Part shown: one piece after another, positions 1 through 8,870 of the stretch
Layout of the letters: every line of letters begins with the position of its first letter
Position numbering within the stretch: the stretch's first letter is position 1
Source: Streptococcus devriesei DSM 19639
Lineage (GTDB): Bacteria > Bacillota > Bacilli > Lactobacillales > Streptococcaceae
Assembly (NCBI RefSeq): GCF_000423725.1
Contig: NZ_AUIN01000020.1
Span: 1 to 64,000, forward strand
Length of the DNA stretch: 64,000 nucleotides
Direction: 5' to 3'
The notes under the pieces: model-generated
The model's input: only the letters and a program-made list of their open reading frames with translations
Database searches by the model: none
Told to the model about the DNA's origin: nothing
Made by a program: the position numbers and the translations under genes

Positions 1-198
1 GGATATTTGAAGCTAACTTAGTTAGCTTTATTATCACTCTCAAAAGGTCTCCCAGACCTTTTGAGCTAATAAACTGTGCGGAGGTGGGATAGAAATTATC
101 CAGTGGATGATTTCTACCTGAGCCTTAAAATAGGAGAGCGAGGAAAATCGAAATCGCCATTTCATGACGATTTACCGATTTTTGTCCCACTCTCTTTA
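1..198. repeat. Intergenic palindromes and streptococcal-type inverted repeat
   Basis: No gene is seen here. Positions 11-27 form a 7-bp palindrome. Positions 39-50 and 54-65 are perfect 12-bp inverted arms around a 3-nt loop, without a T-tract. From about 81 to 198 the sequence opens with a ggtggga motif and closes with its partner tcccact about 100 nt later, enclosing a smaller hairpin (aaatcg/cgattt). Segments bounded by gtggga and tcccac recur between genes in many streptococci as terminator-like repeats; assigning this one to that family is from memory. Confidence 0.45.
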
Positions 199-199
199 A

Positions 200-230
200 T
201 TGCCTCTTTCAGCAATACTTCTGCTATAAT
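200..230 (+). promoter_or_regulatory. namA promoter
   Basis: A ttgcct -35 (200-205) and a perfect tataat -10 (225-230) are 19 nt apart. The -10 is extended by an upstream TGc, which compensates for the long spacer. It lies 28 nt before the namA start codon at 259. Confidence 0.6.
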
Positions 231-258
231 GAAAGCAAGAATCCAAAGGAGGCGTTAC

Positions 259-1296
259 ATGTCAAAATTATTATCACCTGCTCACGTTGCAGGTCTTTCA
301 CTGAAAAACCGAGTGGTCATGCCGCCCATGTGTATGTATGCAGTCGACAAAGAAGACGGAAAAGTCACTCCCTTTCACCATGCGCATTACGGTGCCCGTG
401 CTATCGGGCAGGTCGGCTTGATTATTTTGGAAGCAACTGCAGTAGAACCTGACGGCCGCTTAACAGACAAGGATCTGGGAATATGGAGCGATGAACATAT
501 TACAGGGCTGAAAGCCTTGGTAGATGAGCTGCATGCTTTCGGGGCCAAAGTCGGTGTACAGTTGGGGCACGGCGGGCGAAAGTCAGCTGATGCCAAGGAT
601 AAGATCGCTCCCAGTCCTATTGCCTACAATCAGGACTACGGAGTTCCGCGCGAAATGACACTCACAGATATTGAACGGACTCAAAAATCTTTTGCTGCCG
701 CAGCCGGGCGCGCCCATAAAGCCGGCTTTGATATGATTGAGCTGCACGGGGCTCATGGCTATCTCATTAATCAATTTTTAGAACCTCTGACCAACCACCG
801 CAAGGACCGTTACGGCGGCAGTCTGGAAAATCGTTATCGCTTTGTTCAGGAAATGCTGCCTCACATTAAAGCTAATTTTAACGGTTCTATCTGGATTCGC
901 CTGTCCTTGACTGCTTACGATGATAGCGGTATACAAAATACTATTGAAGACTGGCAAAATATCGGACGCTGGCTTGAACGTGACGGCATCGACTGTATTG
1001 ATGTTTCAACAGGCGGGCTGCTCGACGTCCGCCCAAATATTCCCGTTTACGGCGGCTACCAGGCACCCTATACCAGCCGAATAAAGGAAGCTGTCTCCAT
1101 TCCTGCTACTGCTGTCGGGCTGCTGAATTCTCCGGAATTAGATGAATACCTCTTGCAAACCCAGCAAGCTGACCTGATTGAAATTGGCCGCGGCCTCATT
1201 CGCAATGTTAATTGGCTGAGTGATGCTGCCAGCGTTTTGCACGATCACCAGTTTAAGGTTTACAACAATTCTTATCAACGCGGACAGGTAAAATAA
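259..1296 (+). CDS. namA: NADPH-dependent flavin oxidoreductase, old yellow enzyme (YqjM/NamA type)
   Basis: A 345-residue FMN enzyme of the old yellow enzyme family, which reduces activated C=C bonds of enals, enones and nitro compounds with NADPH. The N-terminus has the YqjM-type PPMCMY motif with the redox-tuning cysteine at about residue 25. The active-site histidine pair is in HGAHGYL, and the barrel ends with the phosphate-binding motif IEIGRGLIRN. The ATG at 259 is chosen because AAAGGAGG precedes it by 7 nt; the same frame is open back to 76 but those residues are unlike the family. It is a single gene with its own promoter and terminator. The physiological substrate is unknown. Confidence 0.93.
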   Translation: MSKLLSPAHVAGLSLKNRVVMPPMCMYAVDKEDGKVTPFHHAHYGARAIGQVGLIILEATAVEPDGRLTDKDLGIWSDEHITGLKALVDELHAFGAKVGVQLGHGGRKSADAKDKIAPSPIAYNQDYGVPREMTLTDIERTQKSFAAAAGRAHKAGFDMIELHGAHGYLINQFLEPLTNHRKDRYGGSLENRYRFVQEMLPHIKANFNGSIWIRLSLTAYDDSGIQNTIEDWQNIGRWLERDGIDCIDVSTGGLLDVRPNIPVYGGYQAPYTSRIKEAVSIPATAVGLLNSPELDEYLLQTQQADLIEIGRGLIRNVNWLSDAASVLHDHQFKVYNNSYQRGQVK

Positions 1297-1300
1297 ATGC

Positions 1301-1341
1301 AAAAAGCACCAACAGTAAAATTTAAGCTGTTGGTGCTTTTT
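1301..1341. terminator. Bidirectional terminator between namA and the small membrane protein gene
   Basis: The 15-nt arms aaaaagcaccaacag (1301-1315) and ctgttggtgcttttt (1327-1341) are perfectly complementary, with A/T tracts on both outer sides. It can end namA on the plus strand and the convergent small gene on the minus strand, whose stop codon overlaps it. Confidence 0.85.
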
Positions 1342-1486
1342 AAATGTCTTCTTGCTTATCGGCTAAGACTTCCGAATCCTTTTGTGTCCTTGCTTCAGGC
1401 GCCTTCATTGTTTTGCTGATAACGACAGCACTAATGATTTTCGCAAGGGAAAAGACCATCAAAAAAATGAGAAAAATTTTTTCCAT
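1340..1486 (-). CDS. Small single-pass membrane protein, 48 residues, unknown function
   Basis: A short gene of 48 codons plus stop. The ATG at 1486 is preceded by AAGGAGC at good spacing. The product starts MEKIFLIFLMVFSLAKII, a hydrophobic stretch of about 22 residues that looks like a membrane anchor, and ends with a charged tail of about 20 residues (KAPEARTQKDSEVLADKQED). The stop codon falls within the edge of the terminator shared with namA. It sits downstream of perR, in the same direction, with a 93-nt gap. I do not recognise a family. The ribosome binding site and coding-like composition support a real gene, but conservation was not tested. Confidence 0.6.
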   Translation of the reverse strand: MEKIFLIFLMVFSLAKIISAVVISKTMKAPEARTQKDSEVLADKQEDI

Positions 1487-1579
1487 AATAGCTCCTTCTT
1501 CTTTTCTTAGCATGTATCAAGAAATGGTTAGCTCCGTCTCTTCAGAAAATGGGATCATACCATCTGATTTTTTAAGCTT

Positions 1580-2050
1580 TTATCTAATTCTTTCTCTTTT
1601 TTGGCAGTCCGGGCAAAGGCCATACATCAAAAGCTGCGTCCGTGTAATGTCATAGCCGGTTTGCTCATGCGCCTCTTCCTCAATCGAAGAAAGATCGGCA
1701 TCTGCAAAATCTGTAATCTTTCCGCAGGACTCACAGACAACATGCAGATGATCATCCCCCATAAAGTCAAAATAAGCCGTATTGTCATTGCTGAGTTTGA
1801 GCTCTGCAACAAAGCCTTCATCTATCAAGACTTTGAGATTGTTATAAACGGTCGCTAAACTCATGCTGGGATACTGAGGAAGAAGGTCGCGGTAAATCTG
1901 TTCTGCGCTCGGATGATGGTGAGCATTAATCATATAAACAATAACGGCCTTCCGGGTCTCTGTAATACGGATATGCTTTCTTTTAAGATGTGTCAGCACA
2001 CGATTATATGCCGCCTGTTTTGGATCATTATCATGGATATGCAGTGCCAT
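1580..2050 (-). CDS. perR: Peroxide-responsive repressor, Fur family
   Basis: A 156-residue Fur-family regulator. An N-terminal winged helix covers about residues 20-85 (helix RITETRKAV and SLATVYNNL). The C-terminal dimerisation domain carries two structural-zinc CxxC pairs at Cys106/109 and Cys146/149, plus the metal-sensing histidines in DDHLHVVC. I call it PerR rather than Fur because it is the usual Fur-family peroxide sensor in streptococci and because a PerR-like operator lies in the dpr promoter at 40903. A -10 tataat is at 2086-2091. A GGAG lies about 12 nt before the ATG, somewhat far. Confidence 0.9.
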   Translation of the reverse strand: MALHIHDNDPKQAAYNRVLTHLKRKHIRITETRKAVIVYMINAHHHPSAEQIYRDLLPQYPSMSLATVYNNLKVLIDEGFVAELKLSNDNTAYFDFMGDDHLHVVCESCGKITDFADADLSSIEEEAHEQTGYDITRTQLLMYGLCPDCQKRERIR

Positions 2051-2216
2051 TCTTAATCCCAGCTCCTTTCTTTTTATCCTTTTCTATTATACACTATTTT
2101 CGCTTGAAAACGAAAAGGAAGGCTTAAACAGTAAAGTAATGACTTCAATTAAGCCAGTTTTAGCGAGCATAAATCCGGCAGTTTGTGGTTTTATCTGTAA
2201 AATCACAGTGACAAAC

Positions 2217-2244
2217 AAAAACCCTGCACAAGTGCAGGGTTTTT
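2217..2244 (-). terminator. hup terminator
   Basis: The arms aaaaaccctgcac and gtgcagggttttt form a 13-bp hairpin with a 2-nt loop, just past the hup stop codon. On the minus strand it ends with a run of U. The symmetric A/T tracts also allow it to work from the other side. Confidence 0.88.
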
Positions 2245-2258
2245 AGACTGGCCTATAA

Positions 2259-2534
2259 TTATTTTACAGCGTCTTTAAGAGCTTTACCAGCTTTGAATGC
2301 TGGAACTTTAGAAGCTTTAATTTCGATTTCTTCACCTGTTTGAGGGTTGCGACCTTTGCGTGCTGCACGTTCGCGAACTTCGAAGTTACCAAAACCAATA
2401 AGTTGCACTTTTTCACCTTTTGCAAGGTATTCAGATACTGCTGAAAATACAGCATCAACTGCTGCAGCTGAATCTTTCTTAGTCAATTCAGTAGCTTCAG
2501 CAACTTTTGCAATTAAATCTTGTTTGTTAGCCAT
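2259..2534 (-). CDS. hup: DNA-binding protein HU
   Basis: A 91-residue histone-like protein of the HU/IHF family, the main nucleoid architectural protein of streptococci. It has the normal HU length and starts [20 protein letters not shown]. The DNA-clamping arm region is visible as [22 protein letters not shown], including the conserved RNPQTG at the arm tip. GGAGG precedes the ATG by 8 nt. It is a single gene with a good promoter and a strong terminator, as expected for an abundant protein. Streptococci normally have one essential HU gene. Confidence 0.97.
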   Translation of the reverse strand: MANKQDLIAKVAEATELTKKDSAAAVDAVFSAVSEYLAKGEKVQLIGFGNFEVRERAARKGRNPQTGEEIEIKASKVPAFKAGKALKDAVK

Positions 2535-2585
2535 TTAACAAATCCTCCAATAATTTTATAAGCCTTATAGGCTTTAACAGATTCT

Positions 2586-2614
2586 ATCATACCTAAAAAA
2601 CCTAGATAGGTCAA
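2586..2614 (-). promoter_or_regulatory. hup promoter
   Basis: Read on the minus strand, TTGACC (2609-2614) and TATGAT (2586-2591) are 17 nt apart, close to the sigma-A consensus. The leader is about 45 nt and contains a small aagcc/ggctt hairpin. Confidence 0.8.
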
Positions 2615-2629
2615 GTATTTAATGCCTTT

Positions 2630-3229
2630 TTAACGATTTTTCTTTAAAATATCAAAGTTTATTTCGTCAGTCGCCAAATTGATAGCAGTCGATTTCAAAT
2701 AAAGGCCACTGTCATTGTCAATATTTTGCAGATTGATATTAACAACAGACTTCTTAGGGAGAATTTCAACAAAGCTCGGCAGCTTGTAGCTGGATCTGAT
2801 ATAGCTGAGTACTTCGGCTTCCGGTAAGGGCAGATTCCCGACTGACATTGAGGTGACTTTAAGCTGAATGGCTCCGCTTTTTAGATGGTAAGGTTCAAAG
2901 TAAATGTAGAGCGGCACTTCAGATCCCAGAAGCTTGTAACTTCCCTGAAATTCAATGTTCGTTGAGGTCAGGCGGACACTGTAGCCCATATTTTTTGACT
3001 GATAATCATTTAAATAGCTGGTCAGGGCTTGATTGAGTTCTTCTTTAGTCGTTGTAATCGTGCCGACCTTAACCGGATTTGTTATGGTCCGGCTGCTCTT
3101 AGGTGCGGCCGCAGAGCCTCCCATTACTCGGATGACAATCACTCCCCAAAAGGCGATATTAACAGCTAATAAAAGCAGAAACGCCCACTTCCAGCCGTTT
3201 CTTTTAGTTCCAATTCTTTTTTGTTTCAC
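2630..3229 (-). CDS. YpmS family membrane-anchored protein (DUF2140)
   Basis: 199 residues. A basic N-terminus ([13 protein letters not shown]) is followed by one membrane segment at about residues 14-35 and an extracellular beta-rich domain. That places it as a single-pass protein with its body outside. Motifs such as FEPYHLKSGAIQLKVTSMSVG and LPLPEAEVLSYI match the YpmS/DUF2140 family as I recall it; its function is unknown. It overlaps the upstream lipase gene by 26 nt, and both are in one unit with degV. In Bacillus ypmR and ypmS are also adjacent, which supports a shared cell-envelope role. Confidence 0.8.
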   Translation of the reverse strand: MKQKRIGTKRNGWKWAFLLLLAVNIAFWGVIVIRVMGGSAAAPKSSRTITNPVKVGTITTTKEELNQALTSYLNDYQSKNMGYSVRLTSTNIEFQGSYKLLGSEVPLYIYFEPYHLKSGAIQLKVTSMSVGNLPLPEAEVLSYIRSSYKLPSFVEILPKKSVVNINLQNIDNDSGLYLKSTAINLATDEINFDILKKNR

Positions 3230-4055
3230 TGATTTTCTCCATTACTGCTTTTGACATAATCTGGTAACCGATATTATTGGGATGGAAACGATCGCTTTCA
3301 GACAGGACATTGTTGGTTACCTTTCCGGAATCACTGTCACTGCTTGGCGCTTCAACGGCCGTTTGACCGCCGTCAACACCCTTATAAAGCAATTCATTAA
3401 TCGAGACAAAATAAACGTTCTTATATTCTGCGGTAACCTTTTGTGTTCCCTCATTCCACTTATCAATAATTTCCTGCATCTGCGTCAAATCAGGAAAATT
3501 TAAATAGTAAGGATTGTAGATGCCGACCACATAGATAGGCAGATCCTTATTATTCTGTCTGGCCAATTCAATAATTTCCCTCAGATGCTTTTGATAAAGC
3601 TGAGCCGGTTTTGTAAAAGAAGAAGCTTTCAAATTAGCCAAATCCTTGCGGATAACAGCCATAACATCGTTACCGCCGACTGTCAGCGTCATCAGATTAG
3701 CTCTGGTAAGACTTTTTTGAATTTTTTCTTCTTGGGACATCCGTGTCAGAATCTGCCGGCTGGTATTGCCTGAAACCCCGTAATTATTGCTGGCCACATC
3801 ATAATGATAGCTTGTCTGCAGTTCTTGTGACAGCAGCGGAATAAAACCGCCCTGCTCTGTTGTGTCGCCAACACCTTCTGTCAGAGAATCACCGATGGCA
3901 ACATAATTAAAGGTTGTTGATTTCTTTATAGACAGCTTTTGTCCCAAATGTTTAAAGCCAGACTCTCTTGCCGGAATTAAAAAGTAAAATAGAAGACTGA
4001 AAACAAGAAGGCTTGCAAGAAAAAAAGCAAGTCCTTTAGGAAGTTTTTTATTCAT
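3204..4055 (-). CDS. SGNH/GDSL-family lipase/esterase, membrane-anchored (YpmR-like)
   Basis: 283 residues. An uncleaved signal anchor lies at about residues 8-27, followed by an extracellular SGNH hydrolase domain. Block [11 protein letters not shown] carries the nucleophile Ser, block III is TVGGNDV, and block [11 protein letters not shown] holds the catalytic Asp and His. All catalytic blocks are intact. The substrate, whether lipid or a wall acyl group, cannot be read from the sequence. It overlaps degV by 8 nt and the ypmS-like gene by 26 nt, so translation is probably coupled. Confidence 0.88.
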   Translation of the reverse strand: MNKKLPKGLAFFLASLLVFSLLFYFLIPARESGFKHLGQKLSIKKSTTFNYVAIGDSLTEGVGDTTEQGGFIPLLSQELQTSYHYDVASNNYGVSGNTSRQILTRMSQEEKIQKSLTRANLMTLTVGGNDVMAVIRKDLANLKASSFTKPAQLYQKHLREIIELARQNNKDLPIYVVGIYNPYYLNFPDLTQMQEIIDKWNEGTQKVTAEYKNVYFVSINELLYKGVDGGQTAVEAPSSDSDSGKVTNNVLSESDRFHPNNIGYQIMSKAVMEKISETKKNWN

Positions 4056-4887
4056 AGTGCACCATCACCGCAAAAGCTCCTTCACCCGTGTGAGTCTGTA
4101 TGACTGAGCCTGTTTCAAAAACAGCAATTTCTTTTTCAACGTGGGCCTGCAATTTATCTCTGAGACCGTTGGCAAGTTCTGCAGTTCCCGCATAAGAAAT
4201 ACCAATCTCAGCGACTTTCCGATCCTTGATGTGAGCAATGAAACTATCCAGCCATTTATTGAAGGTCTTATTGCCCCGGCCTTTAGCGACCGGATTTAAG
4301 ACATGGTCTTTGAGTTCCATGACAACTCTGATATTAAGCAAAGAACTGATAAGCCCTGTTACACGGCCAATCCGTCCGCCTTTGACAAGATTTTCCAATG
4401 TTGAGACGCCAATAAACAGCTCCGTTTTCTTTTTGACCTCTTCAATCTTGGCTAAAACCTCTTCCAGACTGCTGCCGTTCTTAGCTGCTCGAGCAGCAGC
4501 AACGACTTGGAATTTCATGGCCTGATCCGTAAAAGAAGAGTCCAAAACAGTGACATCTGCCCCGGCAATATTAGCTCCCTGGCGCGATGCTTCAACCGTT
4601 CCTGATAAGGCATGGGTAATGTGGATGGCAACAATATGCTCTGCACCTTCTTTAAGAAGATGTTCGTACGTTTCAGCAAATAATCCCACAGGCGGCTGGC
4701 TTGTTTTAGGAAGTGTCTTGCTGTTTTTAGCCAGAGCACGAAATTTGCCTTCCTCCTTAAGATCATTATCGGAATAAACCACACCATCAACCATAACCGT
4801 TAGGGGAACCACAGTAATATCCAATTCCTTGATCAATTCAGGTTCGATCGTAATAGACGAATCGGTGACAATTTTAATTTCGCTCAT
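4048..4887 (-). CDS. DegV family fatty-acid-binding protein (FakB-like)
   Basis: 279 residues with the DegV two-domain fold: N-terminal [13 protein letters not shown], the threonine/serine segment [12 protein letters not shown], and [20 protein letters not shown] in the C-terminal part. DegV proteins bind a fatty acid; the FakB type presents it to the kinase FakA so exogenous fatty acids can enter phospholipids. The match is to the family, and which fatty acid is bound is unknown. It is the first gene of the degV-lipase-ypmS unit, which would fit lipid handling. A tataat -10 lies at 4936-4941. Confidence 0.87.
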   Translation of the reverse strand: MSEIKIVTDSSITIEPELIKELDITVVPLTVMVDGVVYSDNDLKEEGKFRALAKNSKTLPKTSQPPVGLFAETYEHLLKEGAEHIVAIHITHALSGTVEASRQGANIAGADVTVLDSSFTDQAMKFQVVAAARAAKNGSSLEEVLAKIEEVKKKTELFIGVSTLENLVKGGRIGRVTGLISSLLNIRVVMELKDHVLNPVAKGRGNKTFNKWLDSFIAHIKDRKVAEIGISYAGTAELANGLRDKLQAHVEKEIAVFETGSVIQTHTGEGAFAVMVHYE

Positions 4888-5050
4888 TTTTGATCCTGCT
4901 TCATTTAAGCTTTCTATTTTTATAGTATCGCCTTTATTATACCAGATAATAGCCTTTTAGGGGAAGTTTTACGGCACAAAAAGTCGGAAAGCACTCGCTA
5001 TTTTTTAGGTGGTACAATTTCCCTGCCTGAGAGCTTTTTAGAACTGCTGA
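4888..5050 (-). promoter_or_regulatory. degV promoter region
   Basis: The gap between recN and degV holds a perfect minus-strand tataat at 4936-4941 with no convincing -35. I see no clear terminator for recN. Several T-rich stretches (5001-5007, 5034-5039) lack a strong stem, so read-through from recN is possible. Confidence 0.45.
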
Positions 5051-6709
5051 TTATTTCCTTAACAATTCTTTAGCCTGCTCACGGGCAGCCGGTGTGACAT
5101 TGTCTCCTGCCAGCATCTTGGCAATCTCTTCAACTCTTTCATCCGTACTCAGGAGACGGACAGTCGAAACGGTAGAGTCCTCACTGCTTTGTTTTTCAAT
5201 GAAATACTGATAATCACTGATGGCAATGACCTGAGGCAGATGAGAAATGGCCAAGACTTGACCGTGCCGGCCAATTTTATAAATCTTTTGCGCTATGGCC
5301 TGCGCCACACGGCCTGATACACCGGTATCAACCTCATCAAAAACAATGCTGGTCTTGTCTTCACGGCGGGAAAAAGTTGATTTAATCGCCAGCATCAGTC
5401 GAGACAATTCTCCGCCGGAAGCCACTTTAACCAAAGGTTTGAAGCCTTCTCCCGGATTTGTTGAAATATAAAACTCGATAGCCTCATTTCCTTCACGGTT
5501 GAACTTGCCCTTAGTGAAAACCACTTTGAAATCAGCCTTATCCATGTAGAGGTCTTTTAATTCCTGCTTGATTTCTTTGGATAGGTGCTCTGCAATAGCA
5601 TGGCGCTTTTGGCTTAACTCTGCTGCTGATGCTAGCAAAGACTGTTCTAAGGATTTTAATTCTTTTTCAATATCGTCAAAGGACAGATCATTTCCTGTTA
5701 AGTGATCGTATTCTTTGGCAATATTGGCAAAATAATCCAAAACATCATCTACTGAACCGCCATACTTGCGGGTAATCGTGTTAATCGTATCCAGCCGCGC
5801 TTCAATCTGAGCTAAAGCGCCGGCATCAAAGTCCAGACTGTCCAGAATATCTCCCAGACGCTTGCTGACATCTTCCAAAATATAGTAAGACTCGCTGAGA
5901 TTATCCGACAGCTCTTTGTAATCAGCATCGTATTCTTCCAGGCTTTGCAGATCATTCATGGCTGAGCGGACATTGGCAAGACTGGAAAAGTCGTCATTAT
6001 CCAGCAGGACATAAGCGTTGGTCAGAGTGTCCACAATGAGCTTGTGGTTCATCAGCTTATCCCGCTCTTTTTGCAGTTTGAGGTCTTCACCTGATTTGAG
6101 AGCGGCTGCTTCAATTTCAGCAATCTGATACTCCAGCATCTCAATTCGGGCTTGATGCTCTTTTTCATTTTTGCGCTTATCCAGAACACGCTTACGCAGA
6201 CTTTTATAGCGGTCAAACAGCTCCTGATAGGTCTGCTTGGCTGTTTGAAAAGCCTCATCGCCCAAGGCATCTAAAAGCTGGATATGCTTTTGCGGACGCA
6301 TGAGTTCTTCTTGATCGTGCTGACCGTGAATATCAACCAGATACTGCCCAACGGCGCGTAAAGTCGCAAGATTCACCATCTGGCCATTAACACGGCTGAT
6401 ACTGCGGCCGTTTTGCAAAATTTCCCGGCGAATAATCAATTCATCAGAACACTCTATACCATTATCCTGCAGCAGCTCCTCTAAAAACGGATTAGCATCA
6501 AGGGAGAAAAAGCCCTCGATTTCTGCCTTGGAACTGCCATGGCGAATAACATCGGTGCTGGCTCTGCTTCCCAGCATCATATTCATAGCATCAATGATAA
6601 TGGATTTTCCCGCACCCGTTTCACCAGTCAAAACAGTCATGCCCTGCTCAAAGCTGAGTGAAATTTCTTTAATAATGGCAAAGTTTTTTATGGCAATTTC
6701 TAAAAGCAT
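5051..6709 (-). CDS. recN: DNA repair protein RecN
   Basis: 552 residues, the normal length. It is an SMC-like ATPase that acts early at double-strand breaks and in natural transformation. Walker A is GETGAGKS at about residues 30-37. A long central coiled-coil region (about 150-370, rich in E/K/L) is followed by the ABC signature VASGGELSRLM and Walker B SIVFDEVDTGVSG. AAGGAGGG is 4 nt before the ATG. It is the last gene of the xseA-xseB-ispA-tlyA-argR run, 17 nt after argR, an arrangement also seen in Bacillus. Confidence 0.96.
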   Translation of the reverse strand: MLLEIAIKNFAIIKEISLSFEQGMTVLTGETGAGKSIIIDAMNMMLGSRASTDVIRHGSSKAEIEGFFSLDANPFLEELLQDNGIECSDELIIRREILQNGRSISRVNGQMVNLATLRAVGQYLVDIHGQHDQEELMRPQKHIQLLDALGDEAFQTAKQTYQELFDRYKSLRKRVLDKRKNEKEHQARIEMLEYQIAEIEAAALKSGEDLKLQKERDKLMNHKLIVDTLTNAYVLLDNDDFSSLANVRSAMNDLQSLEEYDADYKELSDNLSESYYILEDVSKRLGDILDSLDFDAGALAQIEARLDTINTITRKYGGSVDDVLDYFANIAKEYDHLTGNDLSFDDIEKELKSLEQSLLASAAELSQKRHAIAEHLSKEIKQELKDLYMDKADFKVVFTKGKFNREGNEAIEFYISTNPGEGFKPLVKVASGGELSRLMLAIKSTFSRREDKTSIVFDEVDTGVSGRVAQAIAQKIYKIGRHGQVLAISHLPQVIAISDYQYFIEKQSSEDSTVSTVRLLSTDERVEEIAKMLAGDNVTPAAREQAKELLRK

Positions 6710-6726
6710 GCTCCCTCCTTTTTAGT

Positions 6727-7191
6727 TTATTCTTTCATCCAAGATTTAATTTCCCGGCGGATTCTGTCACTGTCCTTAGGACTTTTAGCCAGCAAAAGCA
6801 GACTGTCATCATCGGCAATCAAGCTGAAAATAAGCCCCTCAAACTCTTCCAGCAAAAAACGTTTAAGCAGGTAGCTGGTTCCCGGCACAACATCAATATG
6901 AAGAAAATTTTCCAAACCTGAAACCTCATCTGAGACAGCCCTAACCGAACTTTCAGTCGGCTTAGGTACCGATGTTTCTTTCCGAGTGTTTCCTTTAGAT
7001 AGGCCATAGATATATCGGCCGTTTGCAGTCGGTACTTTGGAAATCCCCACTTCATTAATATCACGGGAGATGGTTGCCTGTGTTGCCTGCAGGCCTTCTT
7101 TTTTTAAAAGCCCGACTAATTCGTTTTGGGTTTCAATCTCATTTTCTAAAACAATCTTTTTAATTAATTCTAAACGTTCACGTTTTTTCAT
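6727..7191 (-). CDS. argR: Arginine repressor ArgR/AhrC
   Basis: 154 residues. The N-terminal winged helix (about 1-70, with QATQATISRDINEVGISK) binds ARG boxes. The C-terminal domain hexamerises and binds L-arginine (GTSYLLKRFLLEEFEGLIFSLIADDDSLLLL). The start at 7191 (MKKRERLEL) has GAGGA 9 nt upstream; the frame is open 20 codons further, but those codons lie inside tlyA and are unlike the family. It overlaps the tlyA end by 14 nt. Two ARG-box-like sites lie in this window before the ornithine carbamoyltransferase gene (19193-19231), a likely target. Streptococci often carry more than one ArgR paralogue. Confidence 0.93.
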   Translation of the reverse strand: MKKRERLELIKKIVLENEIETQNELVGLLKKEGLQATQATISRDINEVGISKVPTANGRYIYGLSKGNTRKETSVPKPTESSVRAVSDEVSGLENFLHIDVVPGTSYLLKRFLLEEFEGLIFSLIADDDSLLLLAKSPKDSDRIRREIKSWMKE

Positions 7192-8005
7192 TCTTTTTAA
7201 ATTCCTCGTGTGCTTGATCAACAACAGTCTGAATATCGGCAGCAGCCTCATTTTCAGGATGATTTGATTTTTCTAAATGGGCTAAAAATTCAATATTGCC
7301 GTGCCCGCCTTGAATCGGTGAAAAATCCAGGCCCTTAACTGTAAATCCGCAATCTGTCGCAAAAGCGCTCACATTTTCTAAGACACTTCTATGAACCTGC
7401 CGGTCCCTAACAATCCCGTGTTTGCCAATCAGCTCCCGGCCGGCTTCAAACTGAGGTTTAATCAGTGCAACAACCTGCCCTTTATCCTCTAAAATCTTAA
7501 ACAGGGCCGGCAATATCAAAGACAGGGAAATAAAACTGACGTCAATAGACGCAAAAGCCGGCTGACCTTTTGTAAAATCCTTTGGTTCTGCATAGCGAAA
7601 ATTATACTGTTCCATACTCAGCACGCGCTCATCCTGACGCAGCTTCCATACTAATTGATTGGTTCCGACATCAACCGCATAGACCAGCTTGGCACCATTT
7701 TGCAGCATAACGTCCGTAAAACCGCCTGTAGAAGCGCCTATATCAAGTGTTATCAGGCCGTCTACCGAAAGCGAAAAAACAGTCAAAGCCTTTTCCAGTT
7801 TAAACCCGCCGCGGCTGACATATTTGAGCTTGTCACCTTTTAATTTCAATTCAGTTGCTGCATCAATTTTTTCGCCGGGCTTGTCATAGCGCTGACCGTT
7901 TAAAACAGCCACGACTAAACCGGCCATAACTCCGCGCTTGGCCTGCTCTCTCGTCTCAAAGAGGCCTTGTTTGTAAGCTAAAACATCTACTCTTTCCTTA
8001 GGCAT
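7178..8005 (-). CDS. tlyA: TlyA family rRNA 2'-O-methyltransferase (hemolysin A)
   Basis: 275 residues. An S4 RNA-binding domain at about residues 4-65 (RVDVLAYKQGLFETREQAKRG) is followed by an FtsJ-type methyltransferase domain with the AdoMet-binding loop LDIGASTGGFTDVML and VALIKPQFEAGRE. In other bacteria TlyA methylates 23S and sometimes 16S rRNA; the older name hemolysin is probably misleading. It overlaps ispA by 8 nt and argR by 14 nt, in the same order as the Bacillus yqxC-argR-recN cluster. Confidence 0.92.
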   Translation of the reverse strand: MPKERVDVLAYKQGLFETREQAKRGVMAGLVVAVLNGQRYDKPGEKIDAATELKLKGDKLKYVSRGGFKLEKALTVFSLSVDGLITLDIGASTGGFTDVMLQNGAKLVYAVDVGTNQLVWKLRQDERVLSMEQYNFRYAEPKDFTKGQPAFASIDVSFISLSLILPALFKILEDKGQVVALIKPQFEAGRELIGKHGIVRDRQVHRSVLENVSAFATDCGFTVKGLDFSPIQGGHGNIEFLAHLEKSNHPENEAAADIQTVVDQAHEEFKKNEKT

Positions 8006-8870
8006 GAAGACGCAACCTTTCTATCATCATCTCAATCTGACTGCTGTCAAAGGAGCTTTGTGCAGCAAATGTTTGAAAAATAGCCTGCGCCTGATCGAGA
8101 GCATCGTTTAAAATGTCATATGACTTATCTAAGCCTAAAAGGCTGGGATAGGTTGATTTTTCAGCACTCAAATCTTTTTGCGGTGTTTTGCCTAATTGAG
8201 CAAAGTCAGCTGTCACATCCAAAATATCATCACGCACCTGAAAAGCTAAACCAATCAGCTCACCCGCACGGCGCAGGGCACTCAGATCTTTTTCGGACAA
8301 ACCGGCAATCAGACCGGCTGCAACGAAAGGAAAAGTTAAAAGTTTTCCTGTCTTATTGGCATGAATCTTAGCCAAATCAGCCAAATCAAGCTGAGCATGT
8401 TCACCCTTAATATCCAGCATCTGACCGCCAACCATGCCATCGGTACCCGCAGCCTCAGACAGTTCAGCCGATAAGCTGACCTTAACCTTATCCGGCAAAT
8501 CTGCTCTGGCTAAAAGACCAAAGGGATCCAGAAAAAGGCTGTCACCTGCCAAAATGGCTGTTGCCTCATCAAATTTTTTATGGTTGGTCAGCTGTCCCCG
8601 TCTATAGTCGTCATTGTCCATAGCAGGCAGATCATCATGAATGAGACTGCCCGTGTGAATCATCTCCAGACAGGCTGCTACTTGATAATGCGCATCCTGC
8701 AAACTTAGGCCGAACCCCTGCAAAAGTTCCAGAAACATCAAGGGTCTGATCCGCTTGCCGCCAGCATTAATGGAATATAAAATAGCATCAACAAGCTCTT
8801 TGGAAACCGTCTTTTGAGCATAATAGTCCTGCAGGGCTTGATCAATTTTTTGAATCTTCTTATTCACCAT
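7998..8870 (-). CDS. ispA: Geranylgeranyl/farnesyl diphosphate synthase
   Basis: 290 residues, a short-chain trans-prenyltransferase that condenses IPP with allylic diphosphates to make farnesyl diphosphate, the precursor of undecaprenyl phosphate. The first aspartate-rich motif is HDDLPAMDNDD at about residues 78-88 and the second is VRDDILD at about 212-218. Both are complete. The GGKRIRP motif that binds IPP is at about 37-43. Its start overlaps the xseB stop by 1 nt. Product chain length is inferred from the family. Confidence 0.94.
   Translation of the reverse strand: MVNKKIQKIDQALQDYYAQKTVSKELVDAILYSINAGGKRIRPLMFLELLQGFGLSLQDAHYQVAACLEMIHTGSLIHDDLPAMDNDDYRRGQLTNHKKFDEATAILAGDSLFLDPFGLLARADLPDKVKVSLSAELSEAAGTDGMVGGQMLDIKGEHAQLDLADLAKIHANKTGKLLTFPFVAAGLIAGLSEKDLSALRRAGELIGLAFQVRDDILDVTADFAQLGKTPQKDLSAEKSTYPSLLGLDKSYDILNDALDQAQAIFQTFAAQSSFDSSQIEMMIERLRLHA

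Noticed and set aside
76-258. N-terminal extension of namA
   Set aside because: The added residues cross the promoter and repeat, and a strong AAGGAGG precedes the ATG at 259.
1344-1655. Plus-strand frame of 103 codons after namA
   Set aside because: It is antisense to the small membrane protein and the end of perR, starts in the terminator and has no ribosome binding site.
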